From: a virus
Length of the DNA: 64,000 bases
Strand: one strand, 5' to 3'
Virus record (IMG/VR): IMGVR_UViG_3300049433_000139
Location: 19,753-83,752 of that record
The notes beneath the pieces were generated by a model. It saw nothing but the letters and a program-made list of their open reading frames with translations. It was not told the origin of the DNA and searched no databases. The position numbers and the translations under genes are program-made. This document shows, in pieces, positions 1 through 8,170 of this stretch (positions are counted from its first letter, which is position 1; every line of letters begins with the position of its first letter).

Positions 1-1460
1 GCCGTTGCACTCTCAACGGTCGAGAGGTAGGAATCGCCGATTTCCTTCGCGCGCGATTTGGCTAGTGCTACTTGTTCGGCCGTAAGGCCGAGCGATTTCA
101 GTAACCCCGGATCACCACCAACACCTTGAACGGCTGTATTAACATCAGCCAAGTTTCTCTTTATACCTACTTCGGGCACGAGACTGCTTATAACCGGACC
201 AAGCGTCAACGATTGCGCGTTGGTTTGAATCTTGCGCATTTCCTCGGCTGCGTCTCTGAGCTTGTTGCCGAGTTTTTCGGACTCTTCTTGTGCCTTGTGG
301 AGGCGATCGACAAGTCCATCCATGGCCGATGAAAACAGCGGACTATTTTGGAGGGTCTTGTTGGATTGAAGTTTCCCGATTTCGTCTTGTGTCTTTTTGA
401 TTTTATCCAGGCTGTTCGCGAACTTCGTTTGATCGGACTCGTTTCCTCCGATTAGCTGCCCGACGACACTCACACCACCGGACAGGCGAGTTTTGAAACT
501 CTCCCACACCTTGGAAAGGCCGCTGGCAGAATCAGCCGCGCCGTCCGTGCTGCTTTTCACGCCGTCCAAAATGATCTTTTGAGCTGCTGTCGCGTTGTTC
601 TGCGTGACCAGGGATTTGATAAGGCTTTGCGTGTTGAAGTCGAGAAAACCCAAGCGTTCGTTAAGTTGATCAGCACCTGCAACGGGATCAACCAAAGCTT
701 TTGCCAGGGAGGCAGCGGCCTTGGTAGTGTCGACTCCCATGATTTTCGCATAATCGCGCGTGACCGCGATGGCAGAACCGAATAGGTCTTTGCTGATCTT
801 GCCGGTCTGCGCCAGTGTAGAAGCGATTTCCGAGGCGGCTGTAACAGATACTTTGCTGGCCGATGCCGACGCCACGGCAATGCCGTTGATATCATCGACA
901 GTTGCGCCCGAAGCCTTACCAATGCCCTTAAGAGACAATTGGATTTTCTCTTGGGAATCGGACCACGATTTAGCGACGTAAAAGGCACCAGCCGCGAGCG
1001 CTAAAGCAGCGACGCCAGCGGCTCGGGCCGGCGTGATGAATTCCAAAAGCTTAGAACCGACCTCGCCGAACGCACCGGAGATTCCGCCTTCTCCGCTCGC
1101 CGCAAAGCTGAGGTGGTTCATTTGTTGCGTTAGCGCTTGCGAAAGCGGAATACCGAGGGCGATGCTCTCGCCCATGGATCGAATAGAGTGGAACGCCGCT
1201 TGCGCCTGGATAGACATACCGGCATGTGCATGTGAAGCGCGGTCAGAGGCGTCGGCAAGTGAGTCTGTTGCACCAGCGGCCGGCGCTACGGCTTCATGCA
1301 GGGCTTTAACGGCAGCGCTGGATTTAGCGCCAGACGCGGCCAATTTATCCGTGTTTACAGCAGCCGCGGCGCTCTTAGTAGCGAGCTGGTCAAGCGCGGT
1401 GTTAGCCGTTACGACTTGACGCGAATCAACCGCAAGACCGAGTGTTGCAATATCGGTCAT
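1..1460 (-). CDS. Phage tail tape measure protein (C-terminal part beyond window)
   Basis: The reading frame is open from an ATG at 1460 to the window edge (at least 486 codons), so the gene is cut by base 1. Tape measure proteins fix tail length and pass into the cell at injection. The N-terminal part begins MTDIATLGLAVDSRQV, is rich in Ala and Ser, predicted helical, and has a small-residue hydrophobic stretch near residues 145-160, as in the lambda gpH family. Its start overlaps the stop of the upstream chaperone frame by 4 bases (ATGA), and it lies downstream of the tail tube and chaperone genes, the normal order in siphoviruses. The family call rests on composition, position and the N-terminal pattern. 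Confidence 0.85.
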   Translation of the reverse strand, partial: MTDIATLGLAVDSRQVVTANTALDQLATKSAAAAVNTDKLAASGAKSSAAVKALHEAVAPAAGATDSLADASDRASHAHAGMSIQAQAAFHSIRSMGESIALGIPLSQALTQQMNHLSFAASGEGGISGAFGEVGSKLLEFITPARAAGVAALALAAGAFYVAKSWSDSQEKIQLSLKGIGKASGATVDDINGIAVASASASKVSVTAASEIASTLAQTGKISKDLFGSAIAVTRDYAKIMGVDTTKAAASLAKALVDPVAGADQLNERLGFLDFNTQSLIKSLVTQNNATAAQKIILDGVKSSTDGAADSASGLSKVWESFKTRLSGGVSVVGQLIGGNESDQTKFANSLDKIKKTQDEIGKLQSNKTLQNSPLFSSAMDGLVDRLHKAQEESEKLGNKLRDAAEEMRKIQTNAQSLTLGPVISSLVPEVGIKRNLADVNTAVQGVGGDPGLLKSLGLTAEQVALAKSRAKEIGDSYLSTVESAT

Positions 1461-1678
1461 GGAAACAACACATCAAACAACGCAGGCGTGATATTTTGCA
1501 CAGGAGCGACGACCGCACTTGGCGAATCCTCTCCGCTCCCGTAACGCGCACGCGTCAGTCCGTTTTCGAATTTAATTCGAGATGAAATTGCGCGGGCTAG
1601 GGCGTCGATCGGCATTTTACTCACTTGCTTGTGGGTATACCCACACACGCCCATGCCGTCGTTTTCCAGCCACTCCAA
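1457..1678 (-). CDS. Tail assembly chaperone, T-like extension in the -1 frame
   Basis: This 73-codon frame lies between the G-like chaperone and the tape measure gene. Its only start candidate near the 5' end is TTG at 1678 with no visible Shine-Dalgarno. The frame is open upstream past the G-like stop codon and is -1 relative to that gene, so it is more likely translated as a G-T fusion by ribosomal slippage than on its own. In lambda the equivalent fusion binds the tape measure protein. The stop overlaps the tape measure ATG by 4 bases. No domain is recognisable in the sequence; the call rests on position and frame geometry. Confidence 0.6.
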   Translation of the reverse strand: MEWLENDGMGVCGYTHKQVSKMPIDALARAISSRIKFENGLTRARYGSGEDSPSAVVAPVQNITPALFDVLFP

Positions 1679-1692
1679 ATATTCGGAGTGGC

Positions 1693-2016
1693 TTAGGCTT
1701 CCCCCGACTCGCTACCCTCCGACGGCGCGACAGGACGGCCGCCGTTAACGAGATAGTCGACGAACGTGGAAAGCGGTGTGACCAGGGACGGCATGCCTGT
1801 TTTGTAAACGGCGTTCTCGACTTCGCTTGCTTTCTTATCCAGGCCGGCTGCGACCACCGCCACATAGAAATCCAAATCGCCCTGGCCGAGACGATTCGCT
1901 ACGTGCGAAAAACCACCGCTCGCGTTGATGCGCTTTGCAGCGGCCAAAGAGCAGCGAAGTACGGCGGCCTTGCCGTCAAGCGTAATTTCGACTTCGCCGA
2001 TTGAAGCGTCTGCCAT
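1693..2016 (-). CDS. Tail assembly chaperone, G-like (GTA gp10-type)
   Basis: A 107-residue protein that starts MADASIGEVEITLDG and has the small beta-then-helix pattern of the GTA gp10-like family that follows tail tube genes in alphaproteobacterial phages. It lies 26 bases downstream of the tail tube gene and just before the T-like frame and tape measure gene. The last codons before its stop contain a run of five G residues (1701-1705), a possible -1 slip site. The role is inferred from position plus family pattern. Confidence 0.65.
   Translation of the reverse strand: MADASIGEVEITLDGKAAVLRCSLAAAKRINASGGFSHVANRLGQGDLDFYVAVVAAGLDKKASEVENAVYKTGMPSLVTPLSTFVDYLVNGGRPVAPSEGSESGEA
1699..1708 (-). 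other. Candidate -1 programmed frameshift site
   Basis: On the minus strand the G-like gene reads TCG GGG GAA GCC TAA. The five-G run lets the GGG codon slip back one base and re-pair perfectly. The -1 frame then reads GGA AGC CTA AGC and continues open into the T-like frame. A TAG lies about 11 bases upstream of the G run in the -1 frame, so the overlap of the two frames is short. The heptamer G GGG GAA is not the classic X XXY YYZ with A-rich A site, so the efficiency is unclear. Confidence 0.5.
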
Positions 2017-2042
2017 TCAATTCCCCTGTGTCGCGCGCGCCG

Positions 2043-2777
2043 TTACTGAATGGCGGCGAAACGAACGATGTTGCTGTTGATTTCGATTGTGCTATCGAGG
2101 TTGCGAATGGTGTTCGCGGCGCCGCCAGTTTCCTGCGCATTCATCACCAGGCCGATGAAATAGCGCTGCGACGGAACCGGGACGGACGATCTGGTATGGA
2201 CACCAGACTGAGTGCCGGTCGTGGTGATAGCGGAACCGCCCGAAGTGGCTGCTACGCTGTACGCGCCGGCCGCAAAACCAGCGGCGGCAACAAAATACGT
2301 GGTGCCCGCAACAAGGCCGGTCGGCAACGCGCCAGTCGTCGCGAACGAAACCTGGTCACCAATAGAAAGGCCATGCGCCGCGTCAGTGAATACGCCAGGC
2401 ACCGCAATGGTGACAGTCACAACAGCGGACGATACCGGCGCGGCATCGTTCCACGCAATCTTGCAGGCGTAGTTGCTCTTGTTGCTCGGCAGCGACGCTG
2501 CAATCAACGCAAGCTGGCCAGGATCGGCGGCGTTGAACGTGAAAATGTTTTGCATCGAGCCGGCGTTCGAGGTGCCCTTCTGCTTGGCGTCCCGGCCGCG
2601 ATTGATAAGCGGCGTGCTAATGAGCGCCGCGGCATCGCCGATGGTTCCGGCCTGTGACCAACCGTCGACTTCAACCCACGTTTGACTCGTGAAGTCCCCG
2701 AGCACGAAATCAGCGTTCTTATCATTGAGAACACCGCCGAGATAGAAGTGGGAACCTGCAACGGGAAACAGAGACAT
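2043..2777 (-). CDS. Major tail tube protein
   Basis: A 244-residue protein starting MSLFPVAGSHFYLGG. N-terminal residues 1-115 and the C-terminal 40 residues look like the two halves of a tail tube fold. Between them (about 115-195) sits a Thr/Val/Gly-rich beta segment (GLSIGDQVSFATTGALP), which looks like an inserted Ig-like or surface domain. Upstream is the tail terminator, downstream the chaperone pair. Tail tube proteins polymerise around the tape measure to form the DNA channel. Family call from pattern and gene order. Confidence 0.75.
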   Translation of the reverse strand: MSLFPVAGSHFYLGGVLNDKNADFVLGDFTSQTWVEVDGWSQAGTIGDAAALISTPLINRGRDAKQKGTSNAGSMQNIFTFNAADPGQLALIAASLPSNKSNYACKIAWNDAAPVSSAVVTVTIAVPGVFTDAAHGLSIGDQVSFATTGALPTGLVAGTTYFVAAAGFAAGAYSVAATSGGSAITTTGTQSGVHTRSSVPVPSQRYFIGLVMNAQETGGAANTIRNLDSTIEINSNIVRFAAIQ

Positions 2778-2786
2778 GAGCGTTCC

Positions 2787-3212
2787 TTATCTTACAAAGG
2801 TGCGGTAGCGGATGCTTACCGGCGTTCGGGTGTAGGGCGCATCAGCGATGGGCGCTGCGATTGCGGGCGTCTCGTATACATCCACTTGGACGCTGCCGTT
2901 TGTCAGGCGCGTGCCTCGCGGAAACCACGCGGCGACCGCGTCGGCGATCTGCGTCGGCGTTTTGGTCCCGCCCGCCGGAAACTGCTTGGTCACTACTGTG
3001 ACCTGTAGAATGCCCGCGTGCTCGTCCCACGCCGAAATGCCAACCCCTGCCGTGGCAGCGCGAAGAATCGCGCATTCAAGATAATTGCCGATCGCGGGTG
3101 GCGTGAACACCACGTCCGGGTACGCCACCGGCAGAACCGGCGAAAGGGTTAACGCTGCAAGGCGCGTAAACAGCGCTTCCGTGATCTGCGCTTCGACGCC
3201 CACAGCGGTCAT
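2787..3212 (-). CDS. Tail terminator / tail completion protein (DUF4128-like)
   Basis: A 141-residue protein with the EAQITEALFTRLAAL opening typical of small phage tail terminators, which cap the tail tube and join it to the head. The start is ATG at 3212. A phage-family promoter has its -10 at 3218-3223, only 5 bases from the ATG, so the message is probably leaderless; no Shine-Dalgarno is visible. It is the first gene after a lipoprotein gene inserted on the opposite strand, and the promoter would restore expression of the tail genes downstream. Confidence 0.65.
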   Translation of the reverse strand: MTAVGVEAQITEALFTRLAALTLSPVLPVAYPDVVFTPPAIGNYLECAILRAATAGVGISAWDEHAGILQVTVVTKQFPAGGTKTPTQIADAVAAWFPRGTRLTNGSVQVDVYETPAIAAPIADAPYTRTPVSIRYRTFVR

Positions 3213-3217
3213 GTTGC

Positions 3218-3246
3218 TTTATACCGCCAATTTTGCAAAAAGTCAA
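3218..3246 (-). promoter_or_regulatory. Phage-family promoter, leftward, before tail genes
   Basis: TTGACT (3246-3241) is 17 bases from TATAAA (3223-3218). The spacer starts TTTTGCAAAATTGG, matching the conserved spacer of the other copies. It faces the tail terminator gene. Confidence 0.75.
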
Positions 3247-3319
3247 CAGATAACGAAACGCCCTAGACACGGCCGGGTTGTGCAGATAGCATCCCGCGTT
3301 TTTGGGGTTCATACAGATC

Positions 3320-3724
3320 ATGCGTTGCTTTCTATTACTCGCTTCTTCCGCTGCTCTTGCCGGCTGCGCTACGATCACAGAAGGAACCACACAAAACATC
3401 CGCGTCGAAGTGGTGCCCGATAGCGGAACTTGCGTTCTTTCGCGCAAGGGCGAAACTCTTGGCGCGTCGACACCTGGGCAGCGTATCGTCAACGTATCGA
3501 AGTCCATGAACGATATTGATTTCAAGTGTTCGGCACCCGGTCATCAGGACAGGGATGAAAGTTTGTCATCGTCGCTTTCGCCAGCAACCGTTGCCAGTTT
3601 CTTTTTGTTCGACTTGGGTATTGTAGACGCTACTAGCGGCGCATGGAAAAAGTATCCAGGGCGCATAACAGTCGTGTTGCAACCGTTACCTACCGTATCG
3701 CCGCCGGCCGTGAAGCGGCGTTAA
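3320..3724 (+). CDS. Predicted outer-membrane lipoprotein (phage moron)
   Basis: A 134-residue protein starting MRCFLLLASSAALAGC, a clear lipoprotein signal peptide with lipobox LAGC (Cys 16). The mature part (ATITEGTTQNIRVEVVP) resembles small bacterial lipoproteins with a short beta domain and a second hydrophobic stretch near residues 90-100. It is transcribed against the surrounding virion genes and overlaps the stop of the convergent gene by 4 bases, the usual picture of a moron expressed from the prophage to alter the host surface, for example in superinfection exclusion. That role is inferred. An in-frame ATG at 3302 would add six residues but weakens the signal peptide. Confidence 0.75.
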   Translation: MRCFLLLASSAALAGCATITEGTTQNIRVEVVPDSGTCVLSRKGETLGASTPGQRIVNVSKSMNDIDFKCSAPGHQDRDESLSSSLSPATVASFFLFDLGIVDATSGAWKKYPGRITVVLQPLPTVSPPAVKRR

Positions 3725-4125
3725 AGTGACGCGGCAGCCTGGTCCACGATGCCGGAAAATTCGACAACTGTAATTCGGACAACCCCGCTCGGGGCTTGTT
3801 TTGACCAGCCATATTCGAGCCGACGCGAGTAGGAGAGATTAGAGCACATCGTAATAATTGTTCCCGCGCTGAGTTGCGCAACAGCCGCGTTGACACGCGC
3901 AAAAGACGGTGCGCCAGACTTGTCGATCGTGCCGGGGTCATCGGTCGGAATTGAATTGATGGCAACAACCCATGAAGACTTAAAACGCCCTTCGTCTACC
4001 GGGGATTTCTGGATGACGCGCGAAAACATTTCCAGTGCGACTTTGCGCACGACTAGATCGGCGTTGCCTTTAGCCTTCGCGCAAAATTCGGCGATCTGCG
4101 CGGCGAAAATTGAGCCGTTAGACAC
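3721..4125 (-). CDS. HK97 gp10-like tail/neck protein
   Basis: A 134-residue protein with the family layout of HK97 gp10: an N-terminal helix ending in SRVIQKSPVDEGRFKSSW (the conserved sPvdTG.l..S pattern), then a beta region and LEYGWSKQAPSG. These proteins act at the head-tail junction. It overlaps the next upstream gene by 8 bases and is part of the connector cluster. Confidence 0.75.
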   Translation of the reverse strand: MSNGSIFAAQIAEFCAKAKGNADLVVRKVALEMFSRVIQKSPVDEGRFKSSWVVAINSIPTDDPGTIDKSGAPSFARVNAAVAQLSAGTIITMCSNLSYSRRLEYGWSKQAPSGVVRITVVEFSGIVDQAAASL

Positions 4126-4492
4126 GAATATGACAATCGAACAAAACGACGGTCCCGGCCGGCGCGAGCGTATTCGCCTTCAGCACCGATTTGACCACGG
4201 CACCCACCACGATCGCGTCGCCCGGTAGCAGCGCGGTCACACCAAGCGCATTGAGTGGCCCGGCCGCGACCAGCCATCGTTCGTCATTTTCGAGGACGTT
4301 GCCGCCCTGCATCTGTTTCCATGTGAATTCGACCCTGGCGGCAAAGGTAGGATAGTCCGTGGGTGTAAGCGTAGGCGCGTAATCGGTGCCCGAGCTGGTC
4401 ACGCGACGAACGGACGCGGCGGCGCCGAATTCTTGAATCATCTCGTCGGCGTCGTCGCGGCTTTCTAGGTAGTCGAATGTGTCAACAGCCAT
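4118..4492 (-). CDS. Head-tail joining protein (stopper-like)
   Basis: A 124-residue protein whose second half is beta-rich with the WLVAAGPLNALGV and LPGDAIVVGAVVKSV patterns seen in small head-tail joining proteins that test for or write a G-x-x-x-L-x-x-G-D element. It sits between the connector genes and the HK97 gp10-like gene. The assignment is from size, position and beta pattern only. Confidence 0.5.
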   Translation of the reverse strand: MAVDTFDYLESRDDADEMIQEFGAAASVRRVTSSGTDYAPTLTPTDYPTFAARVEFTWKQMQGGNVLENDERWLVAAGPLNALGVTALLPGDAIVVGAVVKSVLKANTLAPAGTVVLFDCHIRV

Positions 4493-4534
4493 ATGCGCGA
4501 TCCCGTATCCCGTGGAAATATACGCGAGTGCGCA

Positions 4535-4909
4535 TCACAGCAGCTCCAGATGCCAAGTCCACTCAACGTGTTCGATTCCATCGTCGCTGAAATGCGGATC
4601 ATGGACGAGCGAGCCGAATGAATAGATTGTTGAATGGTAAACGCCTCGCGGCGAAAGTCCGTTGGCGATATAAAAAGCGGGCATTGCCGTTACTTCGTGC
4701 CCGCCAGTGCGTTTCAAACGCATCTTGAACATACGCGCCAGCCAATCATCGCAACGGTCTTTGTAGTTATCGTTTCGGCCGAACATCTGATCAAATGGCG
4801 GGACCATCCACAACGGAATATCAAGCAACGATGCGACGCATGCTGCAAAGCAATTACCGTTTCCGATACCTTCTGGCGAATATAGTCGATCCTGCTTGAC
4901 GGGTCTCAC
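4535..4909 (-). CDS. Putative papain/C39-like cysteine peptidase-fold protein
   Basis: A 124-residue protein starting MRPVKQDRLYSPEGIGNGN. It keeps three separated elements: GNCFAACVASLLD with a Cys at residue 20 after Asn, a His in VYHSTIYSF, and HDP in LVHDPHFSD. Together they make a plausible Cys-His-Asp triad of the peptidase C39-like hypothetical proteins common in phages. The 4-base overlap (4906-4909) with the upstream gene ties it to the connector operon, unusual for a peptidase. Substrate unknown; it could be a non-catalytic fold. Confidence 0.45.
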   Translation of the reverse strand: MRPVKQDRLYSPEGIGNGNCFAACVASLLDIPLWMVPPFDQMFGRNDNYKDRCDDWLARMFKMRLKRTGGHEVTAMPAFYIANGLSPRGVYHSTIYSFGSLVHDPHFSDDGIEHVEWTWHLELL

Positions 4910-5469
4910 GCCCGCACCAGCCGCACGTTCCCGCTGCTCGCGCCCGGCGTGCTCGTCACGAGGCCGCGCAGAATTCCCTCAATAACCATGTAGCGGTCCA
5001 CGGCCGGCGCACCGTCTATGTACGTTATATCCTTGCGCAACGGCCCTACCGACTTCCCGATGCTTTTAATCTGCCCGCCGCGGACCAGTGTCGGCTCCAT
5101 ATCCGCGCCGCCCAAGGCGAGCAAAGCGGCTTCCATGGCGGCATGCTGCACTTGGAGTGGCACCGTCGTGCTGGGGATCTGAAATCCGTTGATATCTACC
5201 AATGGATACTGCATTGAGCGGTGCCAAGGGTCTCGGCTACCGTCCAGTCGAGGCCACGCAAGCGCTTGCGTTTGGGTAACGGTCAAACCAACCCATCGCG
5301 CCCGGTATTGGTTTTCCAGGTAAGCGGTCCCCTTGCGTGCCGCAGCCTCTTTGACTGCCGTAGCGCCGGTCCACGCTGTCACGCCCCGAGCGGAGAAGTA
5401 CGTATCGGCGTCCGTAATGGCGAAATATGACTCTGCCGCTACGTCACCCGCTGTGCTATTAAGCGCCAT
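4906..5469 (-). CDS. Head-tail connector protein (putative DnaT-like family)
   Basis: A 187-residue protein with an early DADTYFSARG motif, WRARW-like central region and C-terminal helices (HAAMEAALLALGG). This pattern matches phage proteins annotated as putative DnaT-like, which sit between head and tail genes and are probably adaptor proteins. It overlaps the downstream gene by 4 bases (ATGA). Confidence 0.6.
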   Translation of the reverse strand: MALNSTAGDVAAESYFAITDADTYFSARGVTAWTGATAVKEAAARKGTAYLENQYRARWVGLTVTQTQALAWPRLDGSRDPWHRSMQYPLVDINGFQIPSTTVPLQVQHAAMEAALLALGGADMEPTLVRGGQIKSIGKSVGPLRKDITYIDGAPAVDRYMVIEGILRGLVTSTPGASSGNVRLVRA

Positions 5470-5478
5470 TTCTGCCCC

Positions 5479-5988
5479 TTACGCTGCCGGCGCGAGTTGC
5501 GTCCAAAGCGGCTGCGCCTTGGTCCCGGTATTGATGTAGAGCGTGCCCGCCGTAATATTGGTATAGCGCGAACCGATGCCAGCGACGCCCTCGCCAGTAG
5601 CCGGCGGGGTGCCATCCGTGTAATCGACCGGAGCGCCCGCGCCGATGTACTCCTTGACGTCGCCGACGGTGCCGTTTGCCGGCACGTGCGCAAGCAGGGC
5701 AGCCGCCGCAGCGGCGGCCAGCGTTTCCGCAGCGGTTGGGAAGTCTACAGGCGCAGCGCTGTATGTCAGAAACCCTGTAAGCGCCTCAACCTGATATCGC
5801 GTGTCGGCAGCAAACGGTCCAACCAGAACTGTCGCACTCGCGGCAACCGCAGTAAGGCCGGGAGTATCGCCGATATATGAGATAAAAGGAAACAGGCGAC
5901 CACTCGAAAGCGCATCCGCAACAATAGTGAGTTGTTGCCCGGCGGGAAGGGTGATCGTCTGCCATGAACCTTGAAAAACAGTGGTCAT
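5479..5988 (-). CDS. Putative structural protein (head decoration or fibre-like), unrecognised
   Basis: A 169-residue protein beginning MTTVFQGSWQTITLPAGQQ. It is Ala/Thr/Gly rich, with an N-terminal beta segment, a central Ala-rich helix (AETLAAAAAAALLAHV) and a C-terminal repeat-like end (YTNITAGTLYINTGTKAQP) that resembles tips of virion surface proteins. The ATG at 5988 overlaps the stop of the upstream membrane-protein gene by 4 bases; a longer start at 6057 would run through that gene. No family recognised. Confidence 0.5.
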   Translation of the reverse strand: MTTVFQGSWQTITLPAGQQLTIVADALSSGRLFPFISYIGDTPGLTAVAASATVLVGPFAADTRYQVEALTGFLTYSAAPVDFPTAAETLAAAAAAALLAHVPANGTVGDVKEYIGAGAPVDYTDGTPPATGEGVAGIGSRYTNITAGTLYINTGTKAQPLWTQLAPAA

Positions 5989-6221
5989 GTGATTTCCTTT
6001 TTGATGCCTGCCACGGTGCCGAAAAATGCCCCGACCATCGCCGGTAAAAGCATCCACGGGTCATTGACGAAGTTAATGGCGGCATAGCCGCTCAAAGCGA
6101 TGATGCCCGCCGCGTAAATTCCAGCCGCACCCCGGCTGCATTTGCCTATCGCGGTCGTGTATCGTGCATAGAGGAAATCAAGCACGAACACGGATATCAA
6201 GACGAGCAAAGCGTTACCCAT
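5985..6221 (-). CDS. Small membrane protein, possible holin
   Basis: A 78-residue protein with three hydrophobic segments: MGNALLVLISVFVLDFL, GIYAAGIIALSGYAA and MLLPAMVGAFFGTVAG, ending KKEIT. The ATG at 6221 shares a base with the TGA of the upstream peptidase gene. Size, three membrane segments and a charged tail fit a holin, but no endolysin gene is visible nearby, so the lysis role is only possible. Confidence 0.45.
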   Translation of the reverse strand: MGNALLVLISVFVLDFLYARYTTAIGKCSRGAAGIYAAGIIALSGYAAINFVNDPWMLLPAMVGAFFGTVAGIKKEIT

Positions 6222-6586
6222 CAATAAAACGCTTTCGGGTCGAATCCGTGATGTTTGCAAACCTGGGCGGCATACTTGCGAAACGGTACGTTGTGCGTGT
6301 CACCGCCACCGCGCAGGCTTTCCATCCCGGTCGCTTCAAGATGAAGGTGAATCATTTCGTGTGCCATAAAGCGCATTAACGTCCATGTGTGCCCAATTGA
6401 AATAGTCGACGCCGTAATCGTGTGCCGTTTTCCATCCCACTGATATCTCCCAAATTCTTTCTTGTTTCGAGAAAGTTTGAATCCCACTTCCTCGGATTCG
6501 GGCAAATTCCATCGGTTAAATGGTGGCGTAAGGCGCAGAAAATCATATGACGCCGCCAGCGTTTCCGGATTGAGTGGCAGCGCCAT
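6221..6586 (-). CDS. SprT-like zinc metallopeptidase
   Basis: A 121-residue protein with the zinc-binding HExxH motif as HEMIHLHLE near residue 76 and a further His (HNVPFRKYAAQVCKHHG) downstream, the compact layout of SprT-like or WSS1-like metallopeptidases. Target unknown. It is placed between the coat-side gene and a small membrane protein in the virion operon. Confidence 0.65.
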   Translation of the reverse strand: MALPLNPETLAASYDFLRLTPPFNRWNLPESEEVGFKLSRNKKEFGRYQWDGKRHTITASTISIGHTWTLMRFMAHEMIHLHLEATGMESLRGGGDTHNVPFRKYAAQVCKHHGFDPKAFY

Positions 6587-6591
6587 GGTCG

Positions 6592-6894
6592 TCAGCCTCG
6601 CGACTTCAACTTAGCTTCAATAACGTCGATCGCTTGGCGCTTGTTCTCAACTGCGCGACCGGATACCACGGCAGCGAGTTGTCGAAGCGGTCCTGCGTCC
6701 TGCGAACGCCAGTCGGCAGGCAATTTGGCAAGTAGGTCGACAGGAGGAACCGGCAGGGCAGGAAGCGGAGGCAACGCGGGCGCGGGCGGCGGCTCTGTCC
6801 ACGGCTCGTGCTGCGCAGGGTCAAAGTCAGACTCATTGATGACACAGAAGCCGTCACCACGTTTGATCTTAACTGTCGGGCAGATATCGGACAT
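6592..6894 (-). CDS. Small virion-operon protein with proline-rich centre
   Basis: A 100-residue protein: a beta-like N-terminus (TVKIKRGDGFCVINESDFD), a Pro-rich linker (PPPAPALPPLPALPVPP) and a C-terminal SAP-like helical end (ENKRQAIDVIEAKL). Such proteins often follow coat genes and may be head accessory factors. A phage-family promoter lies about 70 bases upstream. Confidence 0.5.
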   Translation of the reverse strand: MSDICPTVKIKRGDGFCVINESDFDPAQHEPWTEPPPAPALPPLPALPVPPVDLLAKLPADWRSQDAGPLRQLAAVVSGRAVENKRQAIDVIEAKLKSRG

Positions 6895-6963
6895 TTAGTC
6901 TCCTTGATGGACTCTATGAAGCGGGGCGGTTTTGACGCGCCCCACTCTTAGAACCCATTTGCA

Positions 6964-6991
6964 AACCTACAACCGATTTGCAAAAAGTCAA
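6964..6991 (-). promoter_or_regulatory. Phage-family promoter, leftward, after coat gene
   Basis: TTGACT (6991-6986), spacer TTTTGCAAATCGGTTG of 16 bases, TAGGTT (6969-6964). It begins 3 bases after the coat gene stop and drives the connector and tail genes. Confidence 0.75.
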
Positions 6992-6994
6992 CAG

Positions 6995-8170
6995 TTATGC
7001 GCCGATCAGAACGCCAGCATAACGGGGCATAATCATCTTAACGCCCCACGCCAGGTTCACTTCGTAACGAAGCTGGCGCTTCTGCCGATACAGAGCGAAC
7101 TCATACGCGATGCCCGAAACGGGATCGACGATGACTTCGACCTGATCCGCACTGTCTCCACCTTCCGGCATGGCCGGCGCGCGGGTAGCGAGCTGGATAG
7201 CCGAACGATGGAAGAACATATTACGGGTCGTCGCCGCAATGGTCGTGATGACCACGGCAGACGCGGCCAGGGCCACCTTAAGGCCCGGTTCCGCGATAAT
7301 CAGCGTTCCGGCGCCGGTCGCGACGTTGGTGTCACCTTGCACAACCAGGTACTTGTTGGTGTCACCGGCAAACGTGATGATGTCACCCGCGATGATGGTG
7401 CCAGTGCCGGCGTCGGCCATGGTGATCGACGTGGTGCCGACTGCGTAGCCGGTCGCGTCGGTCGTAGCCGAGCCGTTATTGGTGCCGACGGTAACAGCCG
7501 CCTTGACCTGTGCCGACTCGTGGAGTGCCCAATTCTGCACGACACCAAGCGATCCGGTGCGGAGCAGTGCATCGCTGCCCGCCTCGTTCACTTTGAACAA
7601 GGTGGACTGCTTGCCGCGGATGTTGGTCGCGGCGTTGTCGCCGAGAACCATATGACGGTCGGACTGCGGAGCGCCGTTGGCATTGAGGATTTTCGTCGAA
7701 TTGGCGAAATCCGACAAGTCAGCGGCGGTGCCGAACGGCGTGGTGTTGAAAGTGCCATAGGCGCGACTGGCATAGATATGCAGCGCCGCGAGATCGGCTT
7801 CAACCTCGTTGGTCAAGGTACGCAAGCACTGCGCGATACGGTCGCGATTGATGGTCGCGAGCGAACCGGAAACGCCCTTGGATTCCTCGCCGGTGATGCC
7901 AAACGGCACCGAACGAGCTTTGGTAATCGTCATATCGACGTAGTTGATCGTCTGATTCGGGGCAGACGCCGAAACGTTGTCCACAGTCAGATTTTCGGCC
8001 GCCATCGCGCCGACAACCGGCGAACGGACAACCTGGTCGATGGCGGCACGTTCCGCCGAAAAGTCCTGCGACACGGCACGGACAAATCCGACCTGTTCGC
8101 GAGCAACAACGTCCATTGCCTCGTAAATGGTGGGAATCAGCCCCGTAAGAGTGGTGGTGGTCTTGGTCAT
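6995..8170 (-). CDS. Major capsid protein (P22 coat family)
   Basis: A 391-residue protein of the P22 gp5 type: an N-terminal segment TIYEAMDVVAREQVGF, a central region with QTINYVDMTITK and GITGEESKG, an inserted beta domain around residues 235-290 (GTTSITMADAGTGTIIAGD), and a C-terminal SGIAYEFALYRQKRQLRYE strand pair. It forms the icosahedral shell. It follows the scaffold gene, the usual order. A phage-family promoter lies directly after its stop. Confidence 0.85.
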   Translation of the reverse strand: MTKTTTTLTGLIPTIYEAMDVVAREQVGFVRAVSQDFSAERAAIDQVVRSPVVGAMAAENLTVDNVSASAPNQTINYVDMTITKARSVPFGITGEESKGVSGSLATINRDRIAQCLRTLTNEVEADLAALHIYASRAYGTFNTTPFGTAADLSDFANSTKILNANGAPQSDRHMVLGDNAATNIRGKQSTLFKVNEAGSDALLRTGSLGVVQNWALHESAQVKAAVTVGTNNGSATTDATGYAVGTTSITMADAGTGTIIAGDIITFAGDTNKYLVVQGDTNVATGAGTLIIAEPGLKVALAASAVVITTIAATTRNMFFHRSAIQLATRAPAMPEGGDSADQVEVIVDPVSGIAYEFALYRQKRQLRYEVNLAWGVKMIMPRYAGVLIGA

